This document shows positions 51,514-61,446 of a stretch of 64,000 bases of DNA, in pieces. The stretch comes from Bacillus changyiensis (GTDB lineage Bacteria > Bacillota > Bacilli > Bacillales > Bacillaceae): positions 310,001 through 374,000 of the forward strand of contig NZ_JAQFWW010000001.1 in assembly GCF_027706145.1 (NCBI RefSeq), given 5' to 3'. A program made the translations under genes and the position numbers. The first letter of the stretch is position 1. Every line of letters begins with the position of its first letter. The notes beneath the pieces are model-generated. The model ran no database searches and was not told where the DNA came from. It worked only from the letters and a program-made list of their open reading frames with translations.

Positions 51514-53211
51514 ATGCCGCTATCGGTTCATAAGATCAGCCGGGAGAAAGTTTGGTTTTTTATTGCCTTCAGTGTCATTGTCATCTACATGTTGCCAGTT
51601 TACATATTAAATGAAGATGCTCATATCCGGGTTCATGATAATTTGGACTCAAATATCGCTTGGTATAAGGTACTGGCCGAGAGCGGTCAATTGCATGGAG
51701 GTGTTAAAGCGGTCATTCCCCAGATCATGAATGGACTTCCTCGTGATGCTTTCGGTACAGAATGGAGTGGGATCGTCTGGCTGCATGCTTTATTTCCTTC
51801 AATGACTGCTTATGCAATCAGCCAATCAATTACACGTATTTTTGCTTTTATTGGAATGTATTTGCTTCTGAAGCGGCATGTTATTCGTGATGAAAAAGCA
51901 TACTTGATTAGAATTGGTGTTTCGCTTGCATTCGCCCTGACACCTTTTTGGCCGTCAGGAATGCTGAGTACGATGGGGCATCCTCTCGCATTATGGGCTT
52001 TTTTAAATATTCGAATGCGAGACTATTCTTGGAAAGAGTGGCTTACTCTTGCTCTTTTACCGTTTTACGCCAGTATCGTTCTCGGATTTTTCTTTTTTCT
52101 TGTGGCTGTATCATTGCTCTGGCTTTATGATTTAATCACTAAACGCGATGTTCATCTTCCTTTTCTGGGAAGTATCGCAATGATGACAGGGATTTTTCTT
52201 GCGATAGAATATCGGCTTGTTTACTCACTCTTTGCACCTGAAGAAACCATGCACCGTGTTGAATTTGTGTCATCAAGACATGATATTTGGCATTCTTTGC
52301 GCCTGTCTGTTAAAAATTTTGTCTTTGGTCATAATCATGTGATGACGGTTCATACCGCAGTGATTCTCCCAATCATTTTGCTGACTTTTGTAATCCTGAT
52401 CTTAAGAGGCAAACCAAAACGGCGAGAAGAAAAAATGTTTATGTTATTAGTTTTCATCAATTATGCACTTTCTTTCTGGTATGCGTTTTGGTTTAACAAA
52501 CTATGGGCATTACCAAAAGAAACATTCAGCTTCTTGGCGGCATTTAACTTTGCACGGTTTCATTTTTTACGGCCACTTGTCATTTATGTCAGCTTTGCAG
52601 TGGCATGTTATATCTTATGGAAGATGACGAAGCAGTGGAAACGGTTTGTTTATATTGTGGTTATTGCTCAGATTATTGTTCTGATCCCATTTCATGAAGA
52701 ACTGACCTATGGTGTTCATTATCATTCACCTACATTTCGAGAGTTTTATGCAACTAAACAATTTGGGCAGATTAAGAAATTTATCGGTCGACCTGAGCAT
52801 TCATACAGGGTGGTGAGCATTGGTCTTCATCCAGCGATCGCGCAGTACAACGGCTTTTATACACTTGATACTTATGCCAACATATATCCGCTGAAATACA
52901 AATACCAATTTCGAAAAATTATTGCCAAAGAACTGGAGAAAAGTCCAACTTTAAAACGCTATTTTGATGAATGGGGAAGCCGTTGCTATGTTTTTGTCAA
53001 TGAACTTGGGAAACATTATGCATTCAAAAAAAATTCCAAGAAAAAAATTACTAACCTTGAGTTAAATACTGGGGTATTTAAACAAATGGGAGGGCGTTAT
53101 ATTGTTTCTTCCATTCCTATTATAAATGCAAAACAAAACAGATTGACATTTTTAAAGCGCTTTACTCATCCTACATCAGCCTGGAACATCTATTTATATG
53201 AAGCAAACTGA
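51514..53211 (+). CDS. ykoS: YkoS-like polytopic membrane protein (DUF6044)
   Basis: 565 residues, RBS GGAGGTG. About ten transmembrane helices with an extracytoplasmic loop after helix 1 containing RVHDNLDSNIAWYKVL and LPRDAFGTEWSG, then a soluble C-terminal region (about 405-565, RPEHSYRVVSIGLHPAIAQYNGFYTLDTYA). The general plan, acidic residues in the first loop and C-terminal soluble part, recalls GT-C type glycosyltransferases and YfhO. It is followed by a GT2 gene just as ykoS-ykoT in B. subtilis. Likely uses a polyprenyl-phosphate sugar made by the next gene; inferred. Confidence 0.82.
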   Translation: MPLSVHKISREKVWFFIAFSVIVIYMLPVYILNEDAHIRVHDNLDSNIAWYKVLAESGQLHGGVKAVIPQIMNGLPRDAFGTEWSGIVWLHALFPSMTAYAISQSITRIFAFIGMYLLLKRHVIRDEKAYLIRIGVSLAFALTPFWPSGMLSTMGHPLALWAFLNIRMRDYSWKEWLTLALLPFYASIVLGFFFFLVAVSLLWLYDLITKRDVHLPFLGSIAMMTGIFLAIEYRLVYSLFAPEETMHRVEFVSSRHDIWHSLRLSVKNFVFGHNHVMTVHTAVILPIILLTFVILILRGKPKRREEKMFMLLVFINYALSFWYAFWFNKLWALPKETFSFLAAFNFARFHFLRPLVIYVSFAVACYILWKMTKQWKRFVYIVVIAQIIVLIPFHEELTYGVHYHSPTFREFYATKQFGQIKKFIGRPEHSYRVVSIGLHPAIAQYNGFYTLDTYANIYPLKYKYQFRKIIAKELEKSPTLKRYFDEWGSRCYVFVNELGKHYAFKKNSKKKITNLELNTGVFKQMGGRYIVSSIPIINAKQNRLTFLKRFTHPTSAWNIYLYEAN

Positions 53212-53238
53212 CTTCTAGATAAAAAGGAGGAGGCACAT

Positions 53239-54246
53239 TTGAATCCAGCACAGCCTTTATTAACAATCGTTATCCCATGTTACAACGAAGAGGACGTTCT
53301 TTTAGAAACAGCGAGACAGCTGACGGGTGTTTTAAACGACTTAGCAGAAGAAAAACTCATTTCAGCAGGCAGTAAACTGTTATTTGTTGATGATGGTTCA
53401 ACAGACCGGACATGGTCACTAATTGTGATGGAAAGTACAAAAAATCAATTTGTTACAGGCATTAAATTAGCACGTAATTCAGGACACCAAAAAGCACTTT
53501 TGGCTGGACTTGACAAAGCGAAGCAAAAATCAGATTGCGTGATTTCAATTGACGCTGATCTTCAAGATGATATTTCTGTTATTCGCGAGTTTATTGAAAA
53601 ATACCGAGAAGGCTATGAAATCGTTTATGGTGTTCGCCGTAGCCGACAAACAGATACATTTTTTAAGCGCACGTCAGCCATTTGTTTTTATCGCTTGATG
53701 AATAGGCTAGGTATTCCTCTCATTCACAATCATGCTGATTTTCGTCTGATGAACAAACGAGCACTTAAAGAACTTAGCCGTTTTAATGAATCGAATCTGT
53801 TTCTCCGCGGCATTATACCGTTAATTGGTTTTCGTTCAACTAAAGTATTTTATGATCGAAAGGAACGGCAAGCTGGAGAAACGAAATATCCGTTGAAAAA
53901 AATGCTCTCGTTTGCATTTCACGGGTTAACTTCTTTCAGTGTTGCACCGATCCGTTTTTTTACTTTCGTTGGCATTTTCTTATTTCTGTTCAGCGGGATT
54001 GCAGGTGTATATGCGCTCATCCAAAAGATCTTAGGTACAACAAATGCTGGTTGGGCATCACTGATCATATCCATTTGGTTTTTAGGAGGACTTCAATTGA
54101 TTGGAATCGGAATTATCGGTGAGTATATCGGCACCATTTTTACAGAAGTAAAAAGTCGCCCGAAGTATGCAATTGATATCGATTTATACTCTAAACCGCT
54201 AAGGCGACATCATCAAGAAAAACCTAGGAACAAGAATTTATCGTAG
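53239..54246 (+). CDS. ykoT: GT2 polyprenyl-phosphate glycosyltransferase, YkoT-like
   Basis: 335 residues, TTG start after AAAAGGAGGAGG. GT-A domain of the DPM1/GtrB type (about 1-230): VIPCYNEEDVL, FVDDGSTDRTW, ARNSGHQKALLAGLDKA and the metal-binding ISIDADLQD (DxD-like), then HADFRLMNKRAL. Two membrane helices at the C-terminus (about 235-260, 270-298; GEYIGTIFTEVKSRPKY). Such enzymes charge undecaprenyl phosphate with a sugar. 27 bases after the YkoS-like gene, which would be the acceptor-side transferase. Confidence 0.9.
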   Translation: MNPAQPLLTIVIPCYNEEDVLLETARQLTGVLNDLAEEKLISAGSKLLFVDDGSTDRTWSLIVMESTKNQFVTGIKLARNSGHQKALLAGLDKAKQKSDCVISIDADLQDDISVIREFIEKYREGYEIVYGVRRSRQTDTFFKRTSAICFYRLMNRLGIPLIHNHADFRLMNKRALKELSRFNESNLFLRGIIPLIGFRSTKVFYDRKERQAGETKYPLKKMLSFAFHGLTSFSVAPIRFFTFVGIFLFLFSGIAGVYALIQKILGTTNAGWASLIISIWFLGGLQLIGIGIIGEYIGTIFTEVKSRPKYAIDIDLYSKPLRRHHQEKPRNKNLS

Positions 54247-54324
54247 AATAACAATGATTTTATGCGGAAATTCTAATCAAGACATTCAAGTTTACTTTGG
54301 ACAAAGGAAGGAAGTTTCAAGCTT

Positions 54325-55578
54325 ATGGAAGAAAAACAAACCTCCAGGCTGACCGTAGTTGCGATTGGTTCGATCCCGTTAATCATGACACTAGGGAACT
54401 CGATGTTAATTCCGATTTTGCCTAAAATCAAGTCAGAACTACATCTTTCACAATTTCAAGTAAGTCTTGTGATTACCGTGTTTTCAGTTACCGCTGCTGT
54501 TTTTATTCCAATGCTTGGCTATTTAGCAGACCGCTTTTCACGTAAAGTGATTATTATTCCCTGTCTATTTCTTTATGGTGCAGGGGGAATCCTGGCAGGC
54601 TTTGCATCAACAACTTTTTCAAATGCTTTTTTTTGGGTCCTTCTTGGCAGAGGGCTACAGGGACTAGGAGCCGCAGGAACAGCACCGTTGGCAATGGCTT
54701 TGACAGGTGATTTATTTAAAGGTTCTGATGAAAGCAGGGTGCTTGGACTTGTCGAAGCTTCAAATGGTTTCGGAAAAGTTTTATCACCTATTTTAGGCGC
54801 TTTAATTGCACTGATCGCTTGGTACTGGGTATTTTTTGCTTTTCCGGTCTTTTGTATCGCTCCGATCGTTCTAACTTGGATTTTTATAAAAGAAAAAGCT
54901 AAAAAGAAAGATCCTCCGCCTTTTGGGAAGTATGTGAAAGGTTTAGTTAGCGTATTTAAACATGAAGGGAGATGGCTTTTTACCGCGTATTTGGCAGGAG
55001 CAGTTTGCTTATTCACATTATTTGGAATTATGTTTTACCTATCTGATGTTTTAGAAAAAACATATCAGACAGATGGTGTAAAAAAAGGACTTATATTGGC
55101 TATCCCACTGCTTGTCATGTGTACGACTTCATATATAACCGGCAGTAAAATTGGACAAGATCAGCGATTGATGAAAAAAATGATGATCATCGGTCTCGGC
55201 CTTATTACCGTTTCTTATGGAACACTATCATTTTTTTCTGCTTTGATTCCGTTTATCTCAATCCTTGTCATCAGCAGTATCGGAACAGGTTTTGTTCTAC
55301 CATGTGTCAACAGTTTTATTACAGGTGCTGTCGGTAAAGAGAGGCGGGGATTTGTGACATCGCTTTACGGTTCAGTTAGGTTTTTAGGAGTTGCCATCGG
55401 TCCCCCGATTTTCGGTCGGTTGATGGAATGGTCAAAACTCGGAATGTTTCTAACAGTTAGTGGACTTAGTTTTGTCGCTGGAATCTTAGTTCTCACCATG
55501 ATCCAGATCAAAAAAGAAGACACTACTAAAAAAGGACGAAAAGATCCCAAAAAACTCCAACCTGCTAATGCTAGGTAA
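54325..55578 (+). CDS. yitG: MFS transporter, YitG-like
   Basis: 417 residues, about twelve membrane helices. Motif [13 protein letters not shown] between helices 2 and 3, helix 4 region [19 protein letters not shown], motif C-like [18 protein letters not shown]1-type exporter fold. Directly followed, 18 bases on, by the YitF-like and then the YitE-like gene; in B. subtilis yitG belongs to the yitA-G operon linked to 3-sulfolactate metabolism in sporulation, so export or import of a sulfonate is possible. Transport substrate inferred from context only. Confidence 0.82.
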   Translation: MEEKQTSRLTVVAIGSIPLIMTLGNSMLIPILPKIKSELHLSQFQVSLVITVFSVTAAVFIPMLGYLADRFSRKVIIIPCLFLYGAGGILAGFASTTFSNAFFWVLLGRGLQGLGAAGTAPLAMALTGDLFKGSDESRVLGLVEASNGFGKVLSPILGALIALIAWYWVFFAFPVFCIAPIVLTWIFIKEKAKKKDPPPFGKYVKGLVSVFKHEGRWLFTAYLAGAVCLFTLFGIMFYLSDVLEKTYQTDGVKKGLILAIPLLVMCTTSYITGSKIGQDQRLMKKMMIIGLGLITVSYGTLSFFSALIPFISILVISSIGTGFVLPCVNSFITGAVGKERRGFVTSLYGSVRFLGVAIGPPIFGRLMEWSKLGMFLTVSGLSFVAGILVLTMIQIKKEDTTKKGRKDPKKLQPANAR

Positions 55579-55596
55579 TGCAGAAGGGAAAAAAAC

Positions 55597-56703
55597 ATGC
55601 AAATTGAAAGAGTTGACACATTTCCGTTGTTCTACAAACTTTCAGAACCTTATGGAGATGCGAACGGTTACAAACATTACAGAACAAACTATTTAATTCA
55701 GGTGACAACTGCTTCAGGAATTACAGGGTGGGGGGAATGTGTTGATTGGTTACCTCTTTTAGATGTGGGCTTTAAAAAGAGGATCATCCCTTTTTTAATT
55801 GGAAAACAAGCGGTCAAGCACACCCAACTTATCGGGCAAATCAAAAAGTGGCATCAACGTGCAGCAGCCGCTGTCAGTATGGCTTTAACAGAAATCACAG
55901 CAAAAAAAGCTGGGCTGTCGATCTGTGATTTATGGGGTGGCAAACTGAGGGAGCAGATTCCGGTCTATGCTTCTTTTCAATCTTATACGAACCAGAAAGA
56001 TTGGATCAAACATTCCCTTCGACTTATTGATAAATCTGTCCAAGATGGGTTTTCACAAATCAAGATCAAAACAGGAGGCAAATCATTTTCAGAAGATCTT
56101 CTGCACATTCAGTCCATTCAATATATGTATGAGAAACAACTCGGCCTTTTCATTGATGCCAATCAAAGTTATGATCTTGCGTCTGCACGCAAATGGGAAC
56201 GCTATTTTTCAGGATGGTCCAATTTACTTTGGTTTGAAGAACCGATGCCATTTAATGATTTAACAGAATATCGCTTGCTACGCTCAACCCTTTCTGTTCC
56301 GATTGCTGGCGGAGAAAACATGCAAGGCGCAAACCAGTTTTTACCGCTTCTTCGTGAACATGCTCTTGATATGATCCAGCCTGATGTGATGCATGGAAAT
56401 GGAATAGAAGACTTTCGTCATGTGCTCAAACTTGCCCGCCATTTTGGCAGACGTGTTTCCCCGCATTGTTATGATGGTGCTCTATCACGAGTATATGCAG
56501 CCTTCAGCCAAGCATGTTTAACACCCTGGACAAAAATGAAGAGAGAGAACATCGAACCGCTTGAATGGGATGTGATGGACAATCCATTCACATCACTTGT
56601 GAAAATGGAAGTGAATAATGGTTATCTACAAGTTCCTGAGAAAATAGAGGTCGATACAGAACTGATCCAAGCCTATTTGTGGGACGGGACAAACTATGGA
56701 TGA
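55597..56703 (+). CDS. yitF: Enolase-superfamily (mandelate racemase-like) enzyme, YitF-like
   Basis: 368 residues, RBS AGAAGGGA. N-terminal capping domain (1-125; RVDTFPLFYKLSEPYGDANGYKHYRTNY) and TIM barrel. Catalytic features: KxK pair in QIKIKTGG, metal ligands Asp in FIDANQSYD, Glu in WFEEPMP and Glu in AGGENMQ, and general-base His in SPHCYDG. Family reactions abstract a proton alpha to a carboxylate (racemisation, dehydration). Its place beside yitG/yitE and yitD suggests a sulfolactate-related or aldonate substrate, not established. Confidence 0.9.
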   Translation: MQIERVDTFPLFYKLSEPYGDANGYKHYRTNYLIQVTTASGITGWGECVDWLPLLDVGFKKRIIPFLIGKQAVKHTQLIGQIKKWHQRAAAAVSMALTEITAKKAGLSICDLWGGKLREQIPVYASFQSYTNQKDWIKHSLRLIDKSVQDGFSQIKIKTGGKSFSEDLLHIQSIQYMYEKQLGLFIDANQSYDLASARKWERYFSGWSNLLWFEEPMPFNDLTEYRLLRSTLSVPIAGGENMQGANQFLPLLREHALDMIQPDVMHGNGIEDFRHVLKLARHFGRRVSPHCYDGALSRVYAAFSQACLTPWTKMKRENIEPLEWDVMDNPFTSLVKMEVNNGYLQVPEKIEVDTELIQAYLWDGTNYG

Positions 56704-56783
56704 TTGTTAGAAAAGAGGGTATATTGTAGATCTTCCCTTTATATAGTATACAGAGGACAAGTTATGTAGAGGGGAACATCCAT

Positions 56784-57407
56784 ATGGGCAGAAAAATGAA
56801 GATTATCCAAGCAATTATATGGGGGAGTGTCTTACAAGGACTAGGTATGGCGCTGTTTTTATTCCCAAATCATATTCCATCAGGTGGAGCCGCAGGAATT
56901 GCCGTGTTACTAAACTTTTGGTTTCAGATTCCGCACGGATTAACGGTCTGGGCTGTCAATTTTTCCTTACTTTTAACAGCCATTAAATGGCTTGAACCCA
57001 TCACAGTTATCGGTACAATGGGGGCAATTACGATGACATCGGTATCTGTGCAGCTTTTTGAATCTTTTTTTCCTGCGGTCATAACCAACAATATTTGGCT
57101 GGACTTATTTTATGGCGCTCTTTTTTTAGGATGCGGCATCGGAATACTATATAAATATAATATTTCAAACGGCGGATTCGGCGCCTTAGCATTACTACTT
57201 TCCATCTATCGGGGTGGGAAGCCTGGAACAGCTTTATTTATGATGAACGCTTTTATTTTTCTGTTAACCGCCTCAGTGATTGCCTGGGGCATTGTGATTC
57301 AAGCCCTTATTTGCCAATGGATTTCCACGAGATTGATCGATGTGGTTTACCAAATTCGTCTACGTCCTTTGTTTATGCCCGTTTTTGGTTACCGTAATAA
57401 AAAATAA
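56784..57407 (+). CDS. yitE: YitT/DUF161-type membrane protein, YitE-like
   Basis: 207 residues, RBS GAGGGGAAC. Five or six membrane helices of the DUF161 (YitT_membrane) fold: [57 protein letters not shown]. It lacks the C-terminal cytoplasmic DUF2179 domain of full-length (about 280-residue) relatives, as YitE does, so the short form is normal here. Function unknown; perhaps transport of a sulfonate or anion. Eighty bases after yitF and convergent with yitD. Confidence 0.82.
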   Translation: MGRKMKIIQAIIWGSVLQGLGMALFLFPNHIPSGGAAGIAVLLNFWFQIPHGLTVWAVNFSLLLTAIKWLEPITVIGTMGAITMTSVSVQLFESFFPAVITNNIWLDLFYGALFLGCGIGILYKYNISNGGFGALALLLSIYRGGKPGTALFMMNAFIFLLTASVIAWGIVIQALICQWISTRLIDVVYQIRLRPLFMPVFGYRNKK

Positions 57408-57428
57408 GGTCCGAGGAAAAACGGACCT
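57400..57428 (-). terminator. Bidirectional terminator between yitE-like and yitD-like genes
   Basis: GGTCCG / CGGACC stem; minus-strand transcript ends in TTATTTTTTATT, a good U-tract. The stem overlaps the minus-strand stop codon. Confidence 0.75.
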
Positions 57429-58191
57429 ATTCAAACAAATAAAAGGTGTCTGAGCGTAGACCAAGCCTAAGTGTTTCTAAAGGGATGACATCTTGAAAAG
57501 GAATGTTCGCAAGATTAGCATTCGGACCTATTTTTTCAATAAAATATGTCTGCATTTTTTTTGTCGGCGCTTCAAAAATTAAGTCATTTGGCTGGATCCC
57601 AGATCTCAAGATTTCCTCAATTAAATGAGAACGCATTTCTCCATCACTTTTACATAAACCGCTCGTTCCGCCTTCTCTCGTTTCTGTCATCACTTTTTTA
57701 GAACCAGCCTCAAGATCTTCAATAATATGATCAATCCATTCGGAAGATTCCTGTTGATTGCTGATGGTACTATCTTTGCTTCCCACCTCACTGAACACGC
57801 AAAACTCTTTTGAAAAATCAGTGATAAAACTTGCTTTTTCTTTATTGGATAACGAAATCGTCCCATTTGAAATTTCAACATACTCACAACCATATAATTG
57901 GCAATACCGATAATAGTCTTCAATTTTGTCCTGACTTAAAAATTTCTCAAATAATGTCCCACCAAAAAAGAATTTCACATCATTTTGCTTTAAGCAAGAA
58001 ATCTTTTCCTCCAAATATTTCGTGATTAAAGAAGTTCCCCAGCCAAATTTAACGAAATCGATATAATTGGCTGCACCTTGAATGGTGTCCTTAAACAAAT
58101 TTAGAGGAACACCGTTATCAATTAAGATTGTCATCCCATTCGTTCTCGGTTTGAGTTGTCTCTTAGGCAGTTTCAGTTCAGAAGAAATCAT
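57427..58191 (-). CDS. yitD: Phosphosulfolactate synthase (ComA family), YitD-like
   Basis: 254 residues, RBS GAGGGG. ComA TIM-barrel family: start KLPKRQLKPRTNGMTILIDNG, then NYIDFVKFGWGTSL, FFGGTLFEKF, CEYVEISNGTISL and LIFEAPTKKMQ, each typical of the family. It adds sulfite to phosphoenolpyruvate to give (2R)-phospho-3-sulfolactate, the entry step to coenzyme M in archaea and to 3-sulfolactate, an abundant small molecule of B. subtilis spores. Here it stands alone, convergent with yitGFE and divergent from the cysH-cysP pair that would make sulfite. The ComB phosphatase (YitC) is not in view. Confidence 0.9.
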   Translation of the reverse strand: MISSELKLPKRQLKPRTNGMTILIDNGVPLNLFKDTIQGAANYIDFVKFGWGTSLITKYLEEKISCLKQNDVKFFFGGTLFEKFLSQDKIEDYYRYCQLYGCEYVEISNGTISLSNKEKASFITDFSKEFCVFSEVGSKDSTISNQQESSEWIDHIIEDLEAGSKKVMTETREGGTSGLCKSDGEMRSHLIEEILRSGIQPNDLIFEAPTKKMQTYFIEKIGPNANLANIPFQDVIPLETLRLGLRSDTFYLFE

Positions 58192-58558
58192 GATTACCCC
58201 TCACAATCTTTAACTTTCATTTATGAACAAATATTCTAATGGCCATTTCTTCCATAAGTAGGTAAGAAGTGATTTCACTTTTCACCTCCATGTAGATACC
58301 ATAAAACGCTCTGAGTCATCCATTAAGTCTCTTTTCGTTTTAATGGGTATTTATCCATATCTGAATTCAAATTAATTATATTCACGGTCTGTTTATTAGG
58401 TTCCTCACCATCACCAAAAACTCTGGTTTTAAAAATGGAAAATCAAGGCACGTTTGCTTCAGACTATGAATAATCTGCCTATATGTTCTTCAGCGTTTGA
58501 AGTTGGGAGGATTTTTCAAAAATAAAATTTTACGGTGGATAAAAGTGAGGGAGTCATG
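58192..58558 (+). other. Intergenic region between yitD and cysH
   Basis: About 365 bases between divergent genes, which must carry both promoters. I see no S-box (SAM) or T-box riboswitch hallmarks and no terminator ahead of cysH. A plus-strand frame is not apparent. Promoters could not be placed with confidence. Confidence 0.35.
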
Positions 58559-59269
58559 ATGAACGATGGTTTAACATATGAAACATGGAATGAGAATATC
58601 TCAAATCAACTGATCAATCGCTTTGACAGTGAAATGGAAGTATTAAAGTGGGCGTACCACACATATGACAAAATCGTTTACGCCTGTAGTTTTGGAGCAG
58701 AGGGAATCGTTTTAATCGATTTAATTTCTAAGATTAAAAAAGATGCGAATATTGTTTTTTTAGATACGGGTCTGCATTTTAAAGAAACTTATGATCTGAT
58801 AAAACAAATCGAAGCTAAGTATCCCGCCCTTTCAATCCAACACCTGAAGCCGAGAATGACTTTAAAAGAGCAAGAAGAGAAATGCGGTCGTGAGCTATGG
58901 AAACACCACCCTGATCTCTGTTGTCATATTCGTAAAATAAAGCCGCTTCAGGAACATCTTTCAAACATGGATGCATGGATTAGCGGACTAAGACGAGAAC
59001 AGTCGGAAACAAGAAGAAATGTTCACTATATCAACAAGGATGATCAGTTTAAACTGATTAAAATTTGTCCTCTCATTCATTGGAGATGGGATGACATCTG
59101 GAATTATATTAAATTAAATCAGCTTCCTTATCATAAACTGCATGATCATCATTATCCGAGTATTGGTTGTGAGGTATGTACACTTCCTGTAGATGATGGA
59201 GCAGACTTAAGAGCAGGAAGGTGGGCCCAACACGGAAAAACAGAATGTGGGCTACATCAACTTCGGTAA
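58559..59269 (+). CDS. cysH: Iron-sulfur APS/PAPS reductase (CysH/YitB type)
   Basis: 236 residues from ATG 58559 (GAGGGAG site; an upstream GTG at 58535 has no RBS). PAPS_reduct fold with SFGAEGIVLIDLI near residue 45 and LDTGLHFKETYDLI. Cys pairs CCHIRKIKPL and GCEVC are the [4Fe-4S] ligands of the APS-reducing class, and C-terminal KTECGLH holds the nucleophilic Cys that takes up sulfite. Electrons come from thioredoxin. Yields sulfite for cysteine synthesis or for the neighbouring YitD. Might be either CysH or the sporulation-linked YitB; sequence alone does not decide. Followed after 13 bases by cysP. Confidence 0.9.
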   Translation: MNDGLTYETWNENISNQLINRFDSEMEVLKWAYHTYDKIVYACSFGAEGIVLIDLISKIKKDANIVFLDTGLHFKETYDLIKQIEAKYPALSIQHLKPRMTLKEQEEKCGRELWKHHPDLCCHIRKIKPLQEHLSNMDAWISGLRREQSETRRNVHYINKDDQFKLIKICPLIHWRWDDIWNYIKLNQLPYHKLHDHHYPSIGCEVCTLPVDDGADLRAGRWAQHGKTECGLHQLR

Positions 59270-59282
59270 GGCGGTATAACAG

Positions 59283-60419
59283 ATGACAATAACCATATTA
59301 GCATTTATCATCGCTTTATTTTTTGCCATGAATATTGGAGCAAGTGGAGCGGCAGCATCAATGGGAGTTGCCTATGGATCAGGTGCAATCAAGAAAAGAA
59401 ACATTGCCCTTTGGATCAGTGGTGTTGGTGTTTTTCTCGGAGCCATCATCGGTGGAAAAGAAGTCGTCAAAACGATTGGTTCAGGCATTATCCCATCATC
59501 AATATTAAATGTGAATCTTGTCATCATTATCCTTGGAGCATCAGCAGTTTCACTATTTATCGCAAACATGACTGGCATTCCCCTTTCCACAAGCGAAGTG
59601 ACTGTTGGTTCAATTGTCGGGGTCGGTATTGCCTTTCATGCGGTGTTTACTGATAAGCTACTGATCATCGTGATGTTTTGGCTGATTGTTCCAATTGTGG
59701 CTTTTGCTTTAGCATTTTTTGCTAATCTATTGATTAAAGACATCGAACAAAGGTTCATTTGGCTGAAGCAAAAAAAGTGGACACGAATCCTGACAGTGCT
59801 GGTGATTTTAACCGGTTTTTTTGAGGCATTTTCAGCAGGCATGAACAATGTTGCCAACTCCGTAGGACCACTGGTAGGAGCTGGATTGCTGTCAGTCGAT
59901 AGTGGCACATGTATTGGCGGATTGTTCGTTGCTCTCGGAGCCATCTGTCTTGGTAAGAGAGTCATTGAAACAAACGGAAAAAAAATTACTAATTTCACTC
60001 TTTTACAAGGATCAGCTGTCTCCGGACTCGGTGCAATGTTAGTCATCAGTGCATCACTGTTAGGGATTCCGATTCCACAAACACAAGTGACAACCTGCAG
60101 CATTATTGGAATTGGTCTATCTGAAAAAGGCTGCTCCATTTTTCGTAAAAGCGTGATTGAAAAATTGCTAAAAGTCTGGCTTGTTTCTCCTGTTTTTTCG
60201 CTTGTGATTTCCTATAGTCTCGTCAAAATATTTCTTGAGGCTGATCCTTATTCCATCTCTATTGTTTTGTGCGTATTTCTTGCTACCCTTGGGTCTGTCA
60301 GTCTTATGAAGCACACAGGCAAATGGAAATCTCAAAACAATAGAAAAGATAAAATAAAGTATATCATTAGAACAAGAAAACGGGAGAGAGAACCAGCTGC
60401 GTGGAGGGATTTCAGTTAA
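59283..60419 (+). CDS. cysP: Sulfate permease CysP (PiT family)
   Basis: 378 residues, about ten or eleven membrane helices in two inverted halves. The PiT signatures occur in sulfate-type form: MNIGASGAAASMGVAYGSGAI near the start and AGMNNVANSVGPLVGAGLLS in the second half, both as in B. subtilis CysP rather than GANDxANA of phosphate carriers. A basic C-terminal tail (RTRKREREPAAW) is longer than usual. Operon with cysH. Weak RBS (AAGGCGG). Confidence 0.9.
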   Translation: MTITILAFIIALFFAMNIGASGAAASMGVAYGSGAIKKRNIALWISGVGVFLGAIIGGKEVVKTIGSGIIPSSILNVNLVIIILGASAVSLFIANMTGIPLSTSEVTVGSIVGVGIAFHAVFTDKLLIIVMFWLIVPIVAFALAFFANLLIKDIEQRFIWLKQKKWTRILTVLVILTGFFEAFSAGMNNVANSVGPLVGAGLLSVDSGTCIGGLFVALGAICLGKRVIETNGKKITNFTLLQGSAVSGLGAMLVISASLLGIPIPQTQVTTCSIIGIGLSEKGCSIFRKSVIEKLLKVWLVSPVFSLVISYSLVKIFLEADPYSISIVLCVFLATLGSVSLMKHTGKWKSQNNRKDKIKYIIRTRKREREPAAWRDFS

Positions 60420-60528
60420 CTTTTTTTGAATCCTATATACAGTTCATTAGAATTTGTTTTTCAACAATTCAACTGGTTTAAACTGCCTACAGATGGTAAA
60501 CAATGAGTGAGGAGGAGGGCCCCGAAAA

Positions 60529-61206
60529 ATGGACTATTTACATTTAACAGTTGAACTAACAGTTGGATTCGCCGCTTTATTTTTTATGACGAAAATACTG
60601 GGGAAAACCCAATTTGCTCAAATTACTCCGTTTGATTTTATTTCTGCATTAATATTGGGTGAAATGGTGGGAAATGCGATTTTTGACGAATCAGTCACCA
60701 TCTGGAAAATTCTCTTTGCCATTATCGTATGGGGTGTTCTTATCTATTCAATTGAGATACTATCGCAAAAAGTTCAAGGAATGAGAGGATTTCTTGAAGG
60801 ACAGCCAAGCGTTGTGATTAACAAAGGAAAAGTCGACTACAACGCCCTCAAAAAAAACAAGTTGGATCTTAATCAGTTACAAACGTTAGTTCGTGAGAAA
60901 GGCTGTTTTTCCCTTCATGAAGTTGAATATGCGCTGTTAGAAACGGACGGAACAATAAGTGTTCTCTTAAAACATCAATACGATGTACCAACAAATAAAG
61001 ACTTAAATATTACTGCTAAACAAGTACGTCTCCCTGTTTCCATTATCCTTGACGGCAAGCTTGCAAAAGACAACTTGCACATGGCTGGCTTTGATGAAGA
61101 ATGGTTGAAAAAACAATTATCCAACTACAATATTAATAAATACAGTGATGTTCTGTATGCCGAATGGAGAGAAGATGAACATCAGTTTTATGTTTCAACA
61201 TACTGA
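60529..61206 (+). CDS. YetF/DUF421-family membrane protein
   Basis: 225 residues, RBS GAGGAGGAGGG. Three N-terminal membrane helices (about 6-23, 34-50, 58-76; LGKTQFAQITPFDFISALILGEMVGNAIFDE) and a cytoplasmic C-terminal domain with RGFLEGQPSVVINKGKVDYNALKKNKLDLNQL, a YetF-type fold. B. subtilis has several (YetF, YkjA, YrbG, YdfS/YdfR), some in spore or forespore expression; molecular function unsettled. Own promoter unknown; terminator downstream. Confidence 0.88.
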   Translation: MDYLHLTVELTVGFAALFFMTKILGKTQFAQITPFDFISALILGEMVGNAIFDESVTIWKILFAIIVWGVLIYSIEILSQKVQGMRGFLEGQPSVVINKGKVDYNALKKNKLDLNQLQTLVREKGCFSLHEVEYALLETDGTISVLLKHQYDVPTNKDLNITAKQVRLPVSIILDGKLAKDNLHMAGFDEEWLKKQLSNYNINKYSDVLYAEWREDEHQFYVSTY

Positions 61207-61211
61207 CAGAC

Positions 61212-61244
61212 AGCGAGTTCGACATCAATCGAGCTCGTTTTTTC
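61212..61244 (+). terminator. Terminator of YetF-family gene
   Basis: GCGAGTTCGA / TCGAGCTCG stem (one G-U) with CATCAA loop, followed by TTTTTTC. Confidence 0.85.
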
Positions 61245-61446
61245 AGCTTTCATCTGAAATGATGCTTTTCTACTAAGTCAATCGACTTAACTCCTAAAGG
61301 TATTGTCACTAGTTGACATAAAGCTGACCTGATGAAAATCTATTTGTATGACAAATGATCTATTTTTCACTGTTAACAAAGACCATCATTCTGCAAAAAT
61401 CTTCATTTTCTGCATGAAGCACTCCGTCCAGTCAAAATCCACATAC

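Noticed and set aside
58192..58558. SAM (S-box) or T-box riboswitch ahead of cysH
   Set aside because: No conserved S-box core and no terminator hairpin before the start.
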